Assembly (NCBI RefSeq): GCF_001282685.1
Contig: NZ_LN875034.1
Span: 117,533-181,532 of the forward strand
Length of the DNA stretch: 64,000 nucleotides
Direction: 5' to 3'
Source: Niameybacter massiliensis
GTDB taxonomy: Bacteria; Bacillota; Clostridia; Lachnospirales; Cellulosilyticaceae
Numbering within the stretch: the stretch's first letter is position 1; each line of letters opens with the position of its first letter. The notes under the pieces are model-generated. The model had not been told where the DNA came from. It saw only the letters and a program-made list of their open reading frames with translations, and made no database searches. A program made the translations under genes and the position numbers. This document shows, in pieces, positions 1 to 9,090 of this stretch.

Positions 1-704
1 TTGCAAATCGTGAAGAACTTAAAGCAAGTATGCAAGTATTAGCAAGATTTCATAAAGCTGCATGTCATATTGAGTCTAAAGTACGTGACATAGAAAATAT
101 TGGTTCAAAAAATATATACGAATATTTTCAAAAACGTATGTTAGATGCAAAAAGAATGAAAAAGAAGATTTCTGGTTTCTCACAAAAGACCAAATTTGAA
201 ATCATGTTTTTAGAAAGCTATAGAGACTATGAAGAATTGCAGTATAGTGCACTAGACTTGGTAAATACTGAAATAGCAAATCAATTAATTACAAAAGCTA
301 AAGTAAATAAAACAATTATGCATAATGATTTTACTTACCATGCAGTAGGAAGATTAGAAGACAATACCTATAAGATTATGAATCTAGATAATTGCACTTA
401 TAATATTCAACTGTTAGACTTAAGTAATGTATTAACAAAGATTATGCAAAAAAATAATTGGGATATTGGGCTCTTAGATGAGCTTATTAATAGTTATGCA
501 TGCATTAATACATTAGAAGAAGATGAAGTAAGAGCACTTAAAGCAATGCTTATTTTCCCAGAAAAATATTCTAATATCTGTTTTAAGTATGCCACATCTA
601 AACATCGTAATAACTACAGCATGTTTGAACATAAGTGGGAGAACATGTTAGTCTATAAAGATGAGCAATTAACTGCTGCAAAAGAACTTATTAAACATTT
701 ATAA
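1..704 (+). CDS. CotS-like spore coat kinase-fold protein, 3' part (5' end outside window)
   Basis: The reading frame is open to the left edge (codons in frame from base 3), so this is the C-terminal part of a longer protein. About 233 residues are visible. The MHNDFTYHAVGR segment resembles the catalytic-loop HxDxxxxN region of aminoglycoside-phosphotransferase-fold proteins. The following MNLDNCTYNIQLLDLSNVLTK and the late FPEKYSNICFKYATSKHRN segment are typical of the CotS/YutH group of spore coat proteins. These have a kinase fold but usually no demonstrated kinase activity. It lies upstream of a PEGA protein with a 70 bp gap. The first internal ATG (position 30) should not be taken as the start. 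Assignment to the CotS group is by pattern recall; exact function unknown. Confidence 0.7.
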   Translation, partial: ANREELKASMQVLARFHKAACHIESKVRDIENIGSKNIYEYFQKRMLDAKRMKKKISGFSQKTKFEIMFLESYRDYEELQYSALDLVNTEIANQLITKAKVNKTIMHNDFTYHAVGRLEDNTYKIMNLDNCTYNIQLLDLSNVLTKIMQKNNWDIGLLDELINSYACINTLEEDEVRALKAMLIFPEKYSNICFKYATSKHRNNYSMFEHKWENMLVYKDEQLTAAKELIKHL

Positions 705-774
705 GAGGTACAGATGGTTAGATACTAAGAAATTTAAACTAGGAATAAAATAGAAAAATACAAAGGAGTATAAA

Positions 775-2094
775 GTGAAAAAGAATAAGACTTTTATTAC
801 AACTGTAATTATCTCATCAATAGTGGGATTTATGGTGCTTCTCATTGTCATGCTTGTAGGGATTAAGTATTTTGTAACGGAAACAGTTCCAAAAGAACCC
901 TATAAAGCAATAACAAATGAAGTAAAAGACGATAATTTTTATATAACAATTACAGGGGTTATAAGAAATTTAGAAGAACAAAGCATTGATATCTTAGATA
1001 TAGAAAAAAGAGAAATAAAGACTTATCAAGTTCAAACAACAACTAGGGTACAAGATAGTACTGAAAAGACAATGCCATATTCAGCATTAAAAGTAGGAGA
1101 TATTGTAGAACTTATTTACCAATCACAAAAAGATAATTTAGTATGTGTTAGAATCTCACCGAACGCTTTTACAAAGACAGACATGAAGAATTTAGACATT
1201 GATCGATCTAATCGTACCCTTAAAATAGGGAGTGTACTCTATCATTATACCGGTCATACCAATATTGTTGATGAAGAAGATAACATGATTAATATGCATG
1301 AGGTTAATGACTACGATATCTTAGAATTAAAAGGAATAGATGATCAAGTATTCTCTGTTAAGGTACTAGCTAGAGAAGGCTATATACATATAGGTAAGTT
1401 ACCTATATATGATGGTTATCTAGAAATTAATAGAAATAGGCAAGTTCCACTTTCAGAGGATATGAATCCATTACCATTAGTTGCAGGAGAACATAATGTA
1501 GTACTTCAACTTAAAGGGTATGAACCAATTACAAGGACTATTACTATTGAATCAGGCAAGACATTAGAGCTTGATCATGAAGAGTTTAAAAGACTTCAAA
1601 CTACTCTTACTATTCAGGTGCTTAATACAGATCAAGATTATAAGGTAAAGATAAAGGATAAAGTTTATAAAAAAGGTGAAGTGATCACACTACCTACAGA
1701 TACCTATACAGTAGAAATTACAGCATCAGGGTTTAAACCTTATGTACAAACCTTAAACTTACAAGAAGGCAATGTAGTGATGAAAGCTAATTTAGTATCA
1801 GAAGTAAGTGAAGAGGAAGAAAGTTCAAGTGAGTCTGAGAGTAAGAAAGAAGAGCAAGATAATAATCAAGCGAATCAAGTAGATTACAAAGTAAGCATTT
1901 CAAGTGACCCAAAGGATGCTGAAGTCTATATTAATGGAGCGTATAAAGGTATAACACCTTTTAAAGGAACTTTAGAAGTAGGTGAATATAGTATTATCCT
2001 TAAAAAAGAAGGGTATAAAAACTATGAAACTAATATCTTAATCGATCAAAGTGATGATCAAAATAGTTACCTTTATACACTTATTCCTAATTAA
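775..2094 (+). CDS. Membrane-anchored PEGA-repeat protein
   Basis: 439 residues starting at GTG, with AAAGGAG just upstream. One N-terminal membrane segment (about residues 8-30, TVIISSIVGFMVLLIVMLVG) anchors a long outside domain. The outside part has three PEGA-like modules. The first, about 202-260, ends in VLQLKGYEPITRTITI. The second, about 274-335, ends in VEITASGFKPYVQTLNL. The third, about 372-435, contains DPKDAEVYINGAYKGITP and IILKKEGYKNYE. A Ser/Glu-rich linker (about 342-362) precedes the last module. PEGA modules are found on surface and envelope proteins; no enzymatic function is visible. A terminator follows immediately, so this is the last gene of its transcript. Role unknown; proximity to a CotS-like gene allows, but does not prove, a link to sporulation. 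Confidence 0.75.
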   Translation: MKKNKTFITTVIISSIVGFMVLLIVMLVGIKYFVTETVPKEPYKAITNEVKDDNFYITITGVIRNLEEQSIDILDIEKREIKTYQVQTTTRVQDSTEKTMPYSALKVGDIVELIYQSQKDNLVCVRISPNAFTKTDMKNLDIDRSNRTLKIGSVLYHYTGHTNIVDEEDNMINMHEVNDYDILELKGIDDQVFSVKVLAREGYIHIGKLPIYDGYLEINRNRQVPLSEDMNPLPLVAGEHNVVLQLKGYEPITRTITIESGKTLELDHEEFKRLQTTLTIQVLNTDQDYKVKIKDKVYKKGEVITLPTDTYTVEITASGFKPYVQTLNLQEGNVVMKANLVSEVSEEEESSSESESKKEEQDNNQANQVDYKVSISSDPKDAEVYINGAYKGITPFKGTLEVGEYSIILKKEGYKNYETNILIDQSDDQNSYLYTLIPN

Positions 2095-2101
2095 AAGAAT
2101 G

Positions 2102-2133
2102 GAGTTGCTACTTTAAAGTAGCAGCTCTTTTTT
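2102..2133 (+). terminator. Intrinsic terminator after the PEGA gene
   Basis: Two 13-base arms (2102-2114 and 2115-2127) form a hairpin with one G-T pair, followed directly by a T-run. It lies 8 bases after the stop codon. Confidence 0.85.
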
Positions 2134-2176
2134 GCGTGGCTAGACCTTATCTTAAGGCAACTAACATAAATATTTT

Positions 2177-2742
2177 ATGTAGTGAAAACTTAGTAGTTGA
2201 GATAGACCGGTCGGCACTACGTGTGTGCTCTCCCTTTCGCTTTTGCTCAAATGGACTAAGAATGTGTAAACTCTTATTCAGTCAGAATGTGCGAAAACTC
2301 GCTAACGCTCAAACATTCGCACAAACCCCTTCCTTCATATTCGTTAACACATTCTAAGTCCATTCTCGAAAAAAGCTCCAGTGAGGTCACCCACGCATCA
2401 CCGCCCTTTTCTACTCAGTTAGGTAAGTTTTCACTTCCAGTAGTTCACCATGGTGAAGAGATAGGAGTAAATGTTTCTTCTTTCAGGGCAAAACCTTGCA
2501 TATTTCAATGTCTTTTGTTATCTCTCTACCGGAAGGGTCTATGATGTGATGGGCTGTAAGGTGAGTTATTGTATGGAAACTTTCTCCACAGACTTTTTAG
2601 AGAGGCTTAGTGAGTGGAATCAAACTGGTTTTAGGGAAATGTCTGAAGAAAAGTGCACTTCTTTTCTGAGTTTTGACCGTTAGTTTGATGAAATGAGTTT
2701 AGCCTGTCTTAAAAGTCGAGGACTAGAAGTTGGAATACAATA
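2177..2742 (+). repeat. Long structured non-coding repeat, copy 1
   Basis: 566 bp with no credible gene: the short open frames here overlap one another and resemble nothing. The stretch aligns along its length with the reverse complement of 28368-29090. Near-identical blocks include ATGTAGTGAAAACTTA at the start, CTTTCGCTTTTGCTCAA, CTCGAAAAAAGCT, TTTTTAGAGAGGCTTAGT, and GAGGACTAGAAGTTGGAATA at the end. Hairpins seen: GCAC/GTGC at 2214-2217 and 2225-2228; a 15-base stem at 2253-2267 and 2347-2361 with one A-A mismatch; GTGCGAA/TTCGCAC at 2289-2295 and 2316-2322; AGAAAAG/CTTTTCT at 2647-2653 and 2661-2667. Each is kept in copy 2 by paired base changes. It lacks about 150 bp of the middle of copy 2. 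It sits between the PEGA terminator and the pgcA promoter. No transposase and no clear terminal inverted repeats. The family is not recognised. Confidence 0.85.
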
Positions 2743-2791
2743 AGCTTGCCTACATGCCCTCACACCTAACCAAATATTTATTTGTTTATAA

Positions 2792-2820
2792 TTAACTTTA
2801 AAAGTTGGAAAAGTTATAAT
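2792..2820 (+). promoter_or_regulatory. Likely sigma-A promoter for phosphoglucomutase
   Basis: TTAACT at 2792-2797 and TATAAT at 2815-2820 with a 17-base spacer, 41 bases upstream of the start codon. The -10 is a consensus match; the -35 is weak. Confidence 0.55.
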
Positions 2821-2861
2821 ATAATGTAAAAGTGTAAAAATATGGTTTAAGGGGGCTCAAC

Positions 2862-4562
2862 ATGAGTTATAAAGAAAAATATCAAGAGTGGCTAGAAAGT
2901 CCTATTTTTGATGAAGCAACAAAAGATGAGTTACTTGCACTTAAAGGGAATGAAAAAGAGATTGAGGATAGGTTCTATACAGAGTTAGAATTTGGAACAG
3001 CAGGTTTAAGAGGTGTTATTGGAGCAGGGACTAATAGAATGAATCCTTATATTGTTAGAAAGGCAACACAAGGTCTTGCTAACTTTTTAAATAGACAGGC
3101 TTTAACTAATCCTAAAGTAGCTATTGCTTATGATTCAAGACATTTCTCAGATGTATTTGCTAAAGAAGCAGCACTTGTACTTGCTGCTAATAATATTACA
3201 GCTTACTTATATGATTACTTAAGACCAGTACCGATGCTTTCCTTTGCTGTAAGGTACTTAAAGTGTGATGCAGGTATTGTAGTAACCGCTAGCCACAATC
3301 CACCTGAGTATAATGGGTATAAAGTATATGGTAATGATGGTGCTCAAGTTATTGCACCTTATGACCAAATGATTATTGAAGAAGTTAATGCGATTACTGA
3401 CTTTAATGCCATTAAGACAATGAGTGAAGAAGAAGCTTTAAGTTCAGGCAAGCTTGTGATGATAGGCAAAGAAGTAAGCCAAGCTTATATTGAAGAAGTT
3501 AAAAAACAAGTTTTAAATCCTGAGATTATTAAAGAAGTTGCAGATGACTTTAAGATTGTTTATACACCTATTCATGGAACAGGAAATAAACCAGTAAGAA
3601 GGATATTAGATGAAGTAGGCTTTAAGAATGTATATGTTGTAAAAGAACAAGAAGAGCCAGATGGCGCATTCCCAACTGTACAAAGTCCTAACCCAGAGAA
3701 TAAGGAAGCCTTTAACTTAGCAATAGATTTAGCTAAAGAAGTAGGTGCAGATATTGTAATGGGAACAGACCCAGATGCAGACCGTGTAGGCGTACTCGTA
3801 CGTGACCATGAAGGTGAATATGCTGTTTTAACAGGGAATATGCTTGGTGCCATGCTTACAGAATATATTCTTTCTCAGAAAAGCAAGCAAGGTACATTAG
3901 AAAAGAATAGTGTAGTGATCAAAACCATTGTAACAACAGAGATGGTAAGACCTATCTGCGATGCTTATGGTGTAGATGTTATGGAAGTTTTAACAGGTTT
4001 TAAATACATAGGAGAACAAATTAGACTATTTGAAGAACATCATAATAGAAGTTATGCTTTTGGATTTGAAGAAAGCTATGGTTGTTTAGCAGGTACTTAT
4101 GCAAGAGATAAAGATGCAGTTGTAGCATGTATGCTTGCAGCAGAGATGGCAGCATACTATAAGACAAAAGGTATGACACTCTATGATGGGCTTATAGAAC
4201 TCTATGAGAAATATGGATATTATAAAGAAGCTGTACAATCTATTACCTTAAAAGGAATAGAAGGATTAGAAAAGATTAAAAATGTAATGGAAAATCTCAG
4301 AAAAGAATCACCTGAGAGCTTTGGAGAATACAAGGTGCTTTGTACAAGAGACTACAAACAAGGTGTAGGAGACCTTCCTAAATCTAATGTTTTATACTAT
4401 GCATTAAATGATGGTGCGTGGGTATGTGTAAGACCATCTGGTACTGAACCAAAGATTAAATTCTATATAGGAATAAAAGGAACAAGCGAAGAAGATGCTT
4501 GTAAGAAGGTTGAAGTTATTAAAGAGGCAGTTAATGTACTAATTGCACCTTGGATAAAGTAA
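2862..4562 (+). CDS. pgcA: Alpha-phosphoglucomutase / phosphomannomutase family
   Basis: 566 residues, the usual length for the PgcA/PGM2-type alpha-D-phosphohexomutases, which interconvert glucose 1- and 6-phosphate (often also mannose phosphates). All four family signatures are visible: the phosphoserine loop TASHNPPEYNGYK (Ser144), the magnesium loop GTDPDADRVGV, the sugar-binding FGFEESYG, and the phosphate-binding RPSGTEPKIKFY near the C-terminus. ATG start with GGGGG upstream. It is a single-gene transcript with its own promoter and terminator. In this genome region it would link imported hexoses to glycolysis and to sugar nucleotide synthesis. The exact sugar preference cannot be read from the sequence. 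Cytoplasmic. Confidence 0.92.
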   Translation: MSYKEKYQEWLESPIFDEATKDELLALKGNEKEIEDRFYTELEFGTAGLRGVIGAGTNRMNPYIVRKATQGLANFLNRQALTNPKVAIAYDSRHFSDVFAKEAALVLAANNITAYLYDYLRPVPMLSFAVRYLKCDAGIVVTASHNPPEYNGYKVYGNDGAQVIAPYDQMIIEEVNAITDFNAIKTMSEEEALSSGKLVMIGKEVSQAYIEEVKKQVLNPEIIKEVADDFKIVYTPIHGTGNKPVRRILDEVGFKNVYVVKEQEEPDGAFPTVQSPNPENKEAFNLAIDLAKEVGADIVMGTDPDADRVGVLVRDHEGEYAVLTGNMLGAMLTEYILSQKSKQGTLEKNSVVIKTIVTTEMVRPICDAYGVDVMEVLTGFKYIGEQIRLFEEHHNRSYAFGFEESYGCLAGTYARDKDAVVACMLAAEMAAYYKTKGMTLYDGLIELYEKYGYYKEAVQSITLKGIEGLEKIKNVMENLRKESPESFGEYKVLCTRDYKQGVGDLPKSNVLYYALNDGAWVCVRPSGTEPKIKFYIGIKGTSEEDACKKVEVIKEAVNVLIAPWIK

Positions 4563-4585
4563 TAGAAAAATCAAAAAAGTTTTTG

Positions 4586-4628
4586 AGATGTTTCAAGGCA
4601 TGAATAGGCTTGAAGCATCTTATTTTTT
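4586..4628 (+). terminator. Intrinsic terminator after pgcA
   Basis: Arms AGATGTTTCAAG (4586-4597) and CTTGAAGCATCT (4609-4620) pair with one G-T and are followed by TATTTTTT. Confidence 0.8.
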
Positions 4629-4721
4629 ACTTCAGGATTCCCAAGAAATGGAAATGGTGCTAGGATAGTCTCATGAAACGCCAACACCTATCACACAGAT
4701 GAAAAATTAGGGGGAATACAG

Positions 4722-5174
4722 ATGATCAAACTACATATTTTAGAAAAAGTAATGGAAGTTGTAAACAGTGTAAGTAAATGGGCTGCTACTATGAAGGACA
4801 AGCATGAAGAGAAAAAATTAGAAAGAAAACTTGCAAGAGTGGAAGCTAGAACAGCTAAAAAACATTTACTTAATTTATTTAAATTAAAAAGACGTAAACA
4901 TCAAGAAGAGCATATTGAGGAAAGCTACTCTACCTTACAAACAAATGTAAAACTTATGAGTAAGGCTAAAGAGATGAAACAGATGATGCATTCTATTAAA
5001 AAAGATAATGTCATCTATTTATTACGATATCCGCTTAGGAATCAACGCCAGGATCTCTACTATAGAGATAACGTCGTTTACATAGATTTTGAAAAATTAA
5101 AAGATCATTATAACAAAGAACACTATCGTGTAAAACTCCATTCTAGAGAGCCAACACATTCATCATATGGTTAA
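4722..5174 (+). CDS. Small basic helical protein, function unknown
   Basis: 150 residues, ATG with TAGGGGG upstream. It is strongly charged: the first 90 residues are rich in Lys, Arg and Glu (MKDKHEEKKLERKLARVEA) and look like a continuous amphipathic or coiled-coil helix. A shorter C-terminal part has several Tyr and Arg residues (RYPLRNQRQDLYYRDNVVYI). No signal peptide or membrane segment. It lies alone between pgcA and the sporulation protease gene yabG. The neighbourhood and the Tyr/Lys/Arg composition would suit a spore coat or DNA-associated protein, but that is speculation. I do not recognise the family. Confidence 0.65.
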   Translation: MIKLHILEKVMEVVNSVSKWAATMKDKHEEKKLERKLARVEARTAKKHLLNLFKLKRRKHQEEHIEESYSTLQTNVKLMSKAKEMKQMMHSIKKDNVIYLLRYPLRNQRQDLYYRDNVVYIDFEKLKDHYNKEHYRVKLHSREPTHSSYG

Positions 5175-5251
5175 TACTCTTGATACATAGGCATAGGACT
5201 TCCTATTCATGTAATAAAATATAGAGATATCGTGACTAGGAGTCTTAATGT

Positions 5252-6094
5252 ATGGTTATTGCAGTCGGAGATTATGTTGTACGTATTTCATATAATAGAG
5301 ATGTTTTATTTAAAGTATTAGAAATAAGGCCTGACGGTATAGTGAAACTGAAAGGAATTTCATACAGAATTATAGCAGATGCACCTATAGAAGATCTAGA
5401 ACTTGCGGGAGGGATGCGATTTACAAATAAAGAAAATGATTTAATGGAAAAAATTCAACAGACAGTAAAAAATTTAGTGCTCGAAAAGCAACTCACAAAA
5501 GACAAAAACAAACCTATACTCCAAAAAACAGGGAAAGTACTACACATAGATGGAGATACCTTTTATCTCAGCTTATGTATGAAGTACTATGATATATTGG
5601 GAGTCAATGCGGTTGGTGAAAATGTCTTAGAGTTTGAGCAACCCAAAAAAATTAGTAGTCTTTTGCAAAAGCACAATCCAGATATACTTGTTCTGACCGG
5701 ACATGATTCATTGAACAAAAAGTATAAAAATTTATTTGATATTAATGAGTATAAGAACTCAAAATACTTTGTAGAAGCCATAAAAGAAGCTAGAAAGGTA
5801 CCCCAAGGAAATAAGCAACTTATTATTTTTGCTGGGGCGTGTCAATCTTTCTTTGAGGCTCTCCTAGAAGCAGGAGCGGATTATGCAGCCTCACCAGAAA
5901 GAGTACTTATCCATGCCCTTGACCCAGTATTCATAGTAGAGCGTATTGCGTACTGTCCATTTAATGAAGTGTTATCCATAGAAGAAGCCATTAAAAATAC
6001 AGTCACCAAATTTAAAGGTGTAGGAGGGTATGAGATTCTAGGGGTAGCACGTAAAGGTGGGCCAGTAGTAGGAGCATTCGACGATAAATCCTAA
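5252..6094 (+). CDS. yabG: Sporulation-specific protease YabG
   Basis: 280 residues, usual length for YabG. Characteristic family segments: VGDYVVRISYNRDVLFKV at the N-terminus, VLHIDGDTFYLSLCMKYY in the middle, then PDILVLTGHDS, IIFAGACQSFFEALLEAGAD and ASPERVLIHALDPV, and GGYEILGVARKGGPV at the C-terminus. YabG cleaves spore coat and cortex-lytic precursor proteins late in sporulation in Bacillus and Clostridioides; the conserved Cys in GACQSF and the His of TGHDS are candidate catalytic residues. It is followed by a terminator and then by sipL, so two spore coat maturation genes lie side by side. Expression in the mother cell is expected from the family; no promoter was assigned with confidence. 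Confidence 0.93.
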   Translation: MVIAVGDYVVRISYNRDVLFKVLEIRPDGIVKLKGISYRIIADAPIEDLELAGGMRFTNKENDLMEKIQQTVKNLVLEKQLTKDKNKPILQKTGKVLHIDGDTFYLSLCMKYYDILGVNAVGENVLEFEQPKKISSLLQKHNPDILVLTGHDSLNKKYKNLFDINEYKNSKYFVEAIKEARKVPQGNKQLIIFAGACQSFFEALLEAGADYAASPERVLIHALDPVFIVERIAYCPFNEVLSIEEAIKNTVTKFKGVGGYEILGVARKGGPVVGAFDDKS

Positions 6095-6119
6095 CGGCGC
6101 AGGAGTAGATCGTTAAAAG

Positions 6120-6151
6120 AAGGTAGTCAACCGCCAGGCTGCCTTTTTTTT
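6120..6151 (+). terminator. Intrinsic terminator after yabG
   Basis: Hairpin AGGTAGTC (6121-6128) with GGCTGCCT (6137-6144), including two G-T pairs, followed by eight T. Confidence 0.75.
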
Positions 6152-6296
6152 GTGTTCAAAAAAGGTATATTACAGGTTGTACATGAATATAAATGAAATA
6201 GAAGTTAGTCCAAAATGTAAAAATCATGGCATAACTAGATAACTCTTACTCATATACATAGGTAGAGTGTAAAGGTTAGAAGAGGAGGATCGTAAA

Positions 6297-7868
6297 ATGT
6301 CAGTAGAGCTTATAAGAAAACAAATGGGCTTGAATGAAATGACTAGAAGAGAAAACGTACAAGTTGTTAAGGAAAGAGACATTATTGTTCCAGATGGAAA
6401 GCCAGACATGCAAAGAGTACTATATTTAGATGGAGACATTAATATTGATCAAATTGATGTGCAGGAGGATAGAGTTGTTTATAAAGGGCAACTTGATACA
6501 ACTATTCTTTATGTTCCTCAAAACAATTCAAAAGAAATCTATACTATGAAAGGTAGCATTCCTCTTGAGGATTTTGTTATTTTAGATGGTGTAGACAATG
6601 ACCAACGTATAGCCTTCAACTATAATATTGAACATATGCATTGGAATATTTTGAATGAACGTAAACTTAATGTTAAAGCTATTATTGGTGTTAGTGTTGA
6701 AGCAACAAAACCAAAAGAAATAGAGCTTGTAACAGATGTTAGAAGTGATAGCCCTATTCAAACAAGTTTTGATACTGTAAGTATTGTTAGACCATCACAA
6801 AATGGTGTGGAAAAACTTATAGTGAAAGACGAACTGACAATTCCACAAGGTAAAGCAAGTATCGCTGAAATTCTTAAAATGAACACAGAAATTAAAGAAG
6901 AACAAATCAAACGTACAGACAGTGAGATTTTATACAATGGTATTGTTGAAGTAAGTACTATGTATACAAGTCAAGATGAAGATAAACCTGTTGAAGTTGT
7001 TAAACACCGTATTCCTTTTGCAGGAAGTAGTGATGTAACCAAACCAGGTGAAGAAGTTTATTGGAATTGTGATTTAACTGTAAAACCAACCTATATGCAA
7101 GTTTCACCAGACTATGATGGAGAAGATCGTATTGTAGAGGTTGAATGCATTGTAGAAGCTAAATACAATACATATGATAAGAATGATGAAACAATTATAG
7201 ATGATGTGTATTTCCCAGGTAAAAAAGTAACAATTGCAAACAATACTTCTGATTATATGACTTTAGCTTCAAAAGGAGCTGCTAAAGCATCTAAAAAAGA
7301 AATGGTAACTGTAGATAGTGGCGCACCAGACACAGAGCAAATCTTTAGTGTAACTTTAAAACCTATGGTTGAAGAGAAGCAAATTAATGGTGACAAGCTG
7401 ACAGTTAGTGGTATGGTAGAAGCTAAAATTGTATATATTGATCCAGAGAACATGAATATGGTTCAAACTGCAGTAGAAATGTTACCATTTAACCAAGAAC
7501 TTGTAATTGAAGGACTTTCTAAGGATGCTTACATTGATGTTAAAGTACAACCTAAAGATATAGAAGTAAGTGCTTATAACAAAAATGATCTTATGATTGA
7601 CTATGCACTTGACTATATCGCAAATGTTTATAAAAAAGATATAGTTCAAACCATTAATCAAATCAACGTAGAAGATATGGATAAAGAAGAACTTAATAAT
7701 TATCCAAGTATTACAGTGTATGCAGCTAAAAAAGGAGATTCTCTTTGGAATCTTGCAAAACGTTTTAATACAACGGTTCAAGATATCGTTGAAATTAATG
7801 ATTTAGATGAAAATGCAGCACTTAATTTAGGTCAAAAACTTATTATTTTAAAGAAAACAAAGTTCTAG
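6297..7868 (+). CDS. sipL: SipL-like spore coat morphogenetic protein (DUF3794 repeats plus LysM)
   Basis: 523 residues, close to the 517 of Clostridioides difficile SipL. The N-terminal two thirds consist of DUF3794/SPOCS-type repeats, recognisable by VVKERDIIVPDGKPDMQRVLY, IVKDELTIPQGKASIAEIL and repeated beta-rich segments. The last 50 residues are a LysM domain (TVYAAKKGDSLWNLAKRFN through LGQKLIILKK). SipL links the coat to the forespore surface through SpoIVA, binding via the LysM. ATG start with AGAGGAGG. Upstream bases 6229-6259 contain GCATAAC and CATATACAT about 15 bases apart, a weak match to a SigE promoter, which would fit the family. It is downstream of yabG, separated by a terminator. 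Confidence 0.88.
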   Translation: MSVELIRKQMGLNEMTRRENVQVVKERDIIVPDGKPDMQRVLYLDGDINIDQIDVQEDRVVYKGQLDTTILYVPQNNSKEIYTMKGSIPLEDFVILDGVDNDQRIAFNYNIEHMHWNILNERKLNVKAIIGVSVEATKPKEIELVTDVRSDSPIQTSFDTVSIVRPSQNGVEKLIVKDELTIPQGKASIAEILKMNTEIKEEQIKRTDSEILYNGIVEVSTMYTSQDEDKPVEVVKHRIPFAGSSDVTKPGEEVYWNCDLTVKPTYMQVSPDYDGEDRIVEVECIVEAKYNTYDKNDETIIDDVYFPGKKVTIANNTSDYMTLASKGAAKASKKEMVTVDSGAPDTEQIFSVTLKPMVEEKQINGDKLTVSGMVEAKIVYIDPENMNMVQTAVEMLPFNQELVIEGLSKDAYIDVKVQPKDIEVSAYNKNDLMIDYALDYIANVYKKDIVQTINQINVEDMDKEELNNYPSITVYAAKKGDSLWNLAKRFNTTVQDIVEINDLDENAALNLGQKLIILKKTKF

Positions 7869-7876
7869 TTAAATAG

Positions 7877-7925
7877 CTCTAAGAATAATTTTGACTATTA
7901 TAAAAATTATTCTTAGAGTTATATT
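7877..7925 (+). terminator. Intrinsic terminator after sipL
   Basis: A perfect 16-base stem, arms 7877-7892 and 7903-7918, followed by a T-rich stretch. Confidence 0.8.
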
Positions 7926-8023
7926 TTTATGATTTATATTAATAGACCTGTATTGAAATGTTTGCTATAATTTTTATAAGAAGTATACTATAAAAAACAG
8001 AAAATATTATAAAGGGGGATACA

Positions 8024-8941
8024 ATGAGCAATATTTTACTTGAAACAGGGAATGGCGAGTTTGAAATTGTAGAGTTTTTAATAAACGGAGCTCGCTACGG
8101 TATTAATGTACTGAAGATTAAAGAGATAATTAGAATAAATGAGGTATCTCCAATACCAGGGAGTCCGAATGATATAGTAGGACGTGCTGTAGTACGTAAT
8201 AACATGGTATCAACAATTGATTTAAAGAAAGTACTTAATAAAAAAAGTACGGATATAACAGATGGTGCTTTAGGGTTACTTTGTGAACTTAATCAAACTA
8301 CAGTTGTATTCCTTATTGAAGAAGTAGCAGGAATTAGACGTGTAAAATGGTCAGAACTAGATAATACTCATGCACTAGATAATGATTCATTAGTAGTAGG
8401 AAGCGTATTATTAGACGAAAAAATTATTATGCTTCTTGATTTTGAAAGTATTTTACTTTCATTAAATCCAAAGAATAACTTCTATAATGAAAAATATAGA
8501 GACATGTGTGATAATAGTGAAGAAAAAAAACATATTAGAAGTAAAATGGATCTTATCTTAGCAGATGACTCAAGAGTGGTTAGAGAACTACTTAAAAATG
8601 CATTAGAAGACGCTGGATATACAAATCTTAGATTCTTTAATGATGGTGCACAAGTATATCAATACTTAGTAGATGTTAAAGAAAATTATGGAGATAATTT
8701 TAAACAACAAGTCAATCTTCTTATTTCAGATATTGAAATGCCAATATTGGATGGTTATTCTTTAACAAAAAAAATAAAAGATGATAAGATTTTAAATACT
8801 TTACCAGTTATTTTATTCTCCTCTCTTATAACAGAAGATTTACAAAGAAAAGGTGAGAGTGTTGGAGCAGATGCTCAGATTAGCAAACCAGACATTAAAC
8901 AATTAATTTCTATTGTAGATAACTTGATTGGAATTAGATAA
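8024..8941 (+). CDS. CheV-type chemotaxis coupling protein (CheW plus receiver)
   Basis: 305 residues with two domains. Residues about 10-145 are a CheW-like coupling domain (FEIVEFLINGARYGINVLKI, then VGRAVVRNNMVSTIDL). Residues about 175-303 are a response-regulator receiver with the acidic pocket LILADDS, the phospho-acceptor Asp in LLISDIEMPILDGYS, the switch Ser in VILFSS and the Lys of ISKPD. CheV proteins couple chemoreceptors to CheA and adapt by phosphorylation. It is a single gene with GGGGG ribosome site. Another chemotaxis gene, a receptor, lies at 52.5 kb, but nothing ties the two together. Whether it is the main CheV of the cell cannot be told. Confidence 0.9.
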   Translation: MSNILLETGNGEFEIVEFLINGARYGINVLKIKEIIRINEVSPIPGSPNDIVGRAVVRNNMVSTIDLKKVLNKKSTDITDGALGLLCELNQTTVVFLIEEVAGIRRVKWSELDNTHALDNDSLVVGSVLLDEKIIMLLDFESILLSLNPKNNFYNEKYRDMCDNSEEKKHIRSKMDLILADDSRVVRELLKNALEDAGYTNLRFFNDGAQVYQYLVDVKENYGDNFKQQVNLLISDIEMPILDGYSLTKKIKDDKILNTLPVILFSSLITEDLQRKGESVGADAQISKPDIKQLISIVDNLIGIR

Positions 8942-8969
8942 ATAGTGAAGTTTTAATGAAGCTACAGAC

Positions 8970-9007
8970 ACAAAGGATATCCTATTAAAGGGTATCCTTT
9001 GTTCTTT
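8970..9007 (+). terminator. Probable terminator after the cheV-like gene
   Basis: Arms 8970-8982 and 8990-9002 pair over 13 bases with one G-T. The T-run is interrupted, so termination may be incomplete. Confidence 0.6.
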
Positions 9008-9029
9008 GTATACAAGAAATACATTTCCA

Positions 9030-9059
9030 TTGACTAAGTCTTTTTTTAAGGGGTATAAT
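9030..9059 (+). promoter_or_regulatory. Sigma-A promoter for ispE-gntR
   Basis: TTGACT at 9030-9035 and TATAAT at 9054-9059 with an 18-base spacer, 31 bases before the ispE start. Confidence 0.7.
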
Positions 9060-9090
9060 ATAAAAAATAATAAAAATAAAGGAGCTACTG

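Noticed and set aside
2136-2683. Three overlapping open frames within the repeat
   Set aside because: They overlap each other in different frames, have no convincing ribosome sites, and are not conserved as frames in the second copy.
2177-2742. Classic insertion sequence or group II intron
   Set aside because: No transposase or reverse transcriptase frame, no clear terminal inverted repeats, no target duplication, no domain V-like hairpin noticed.
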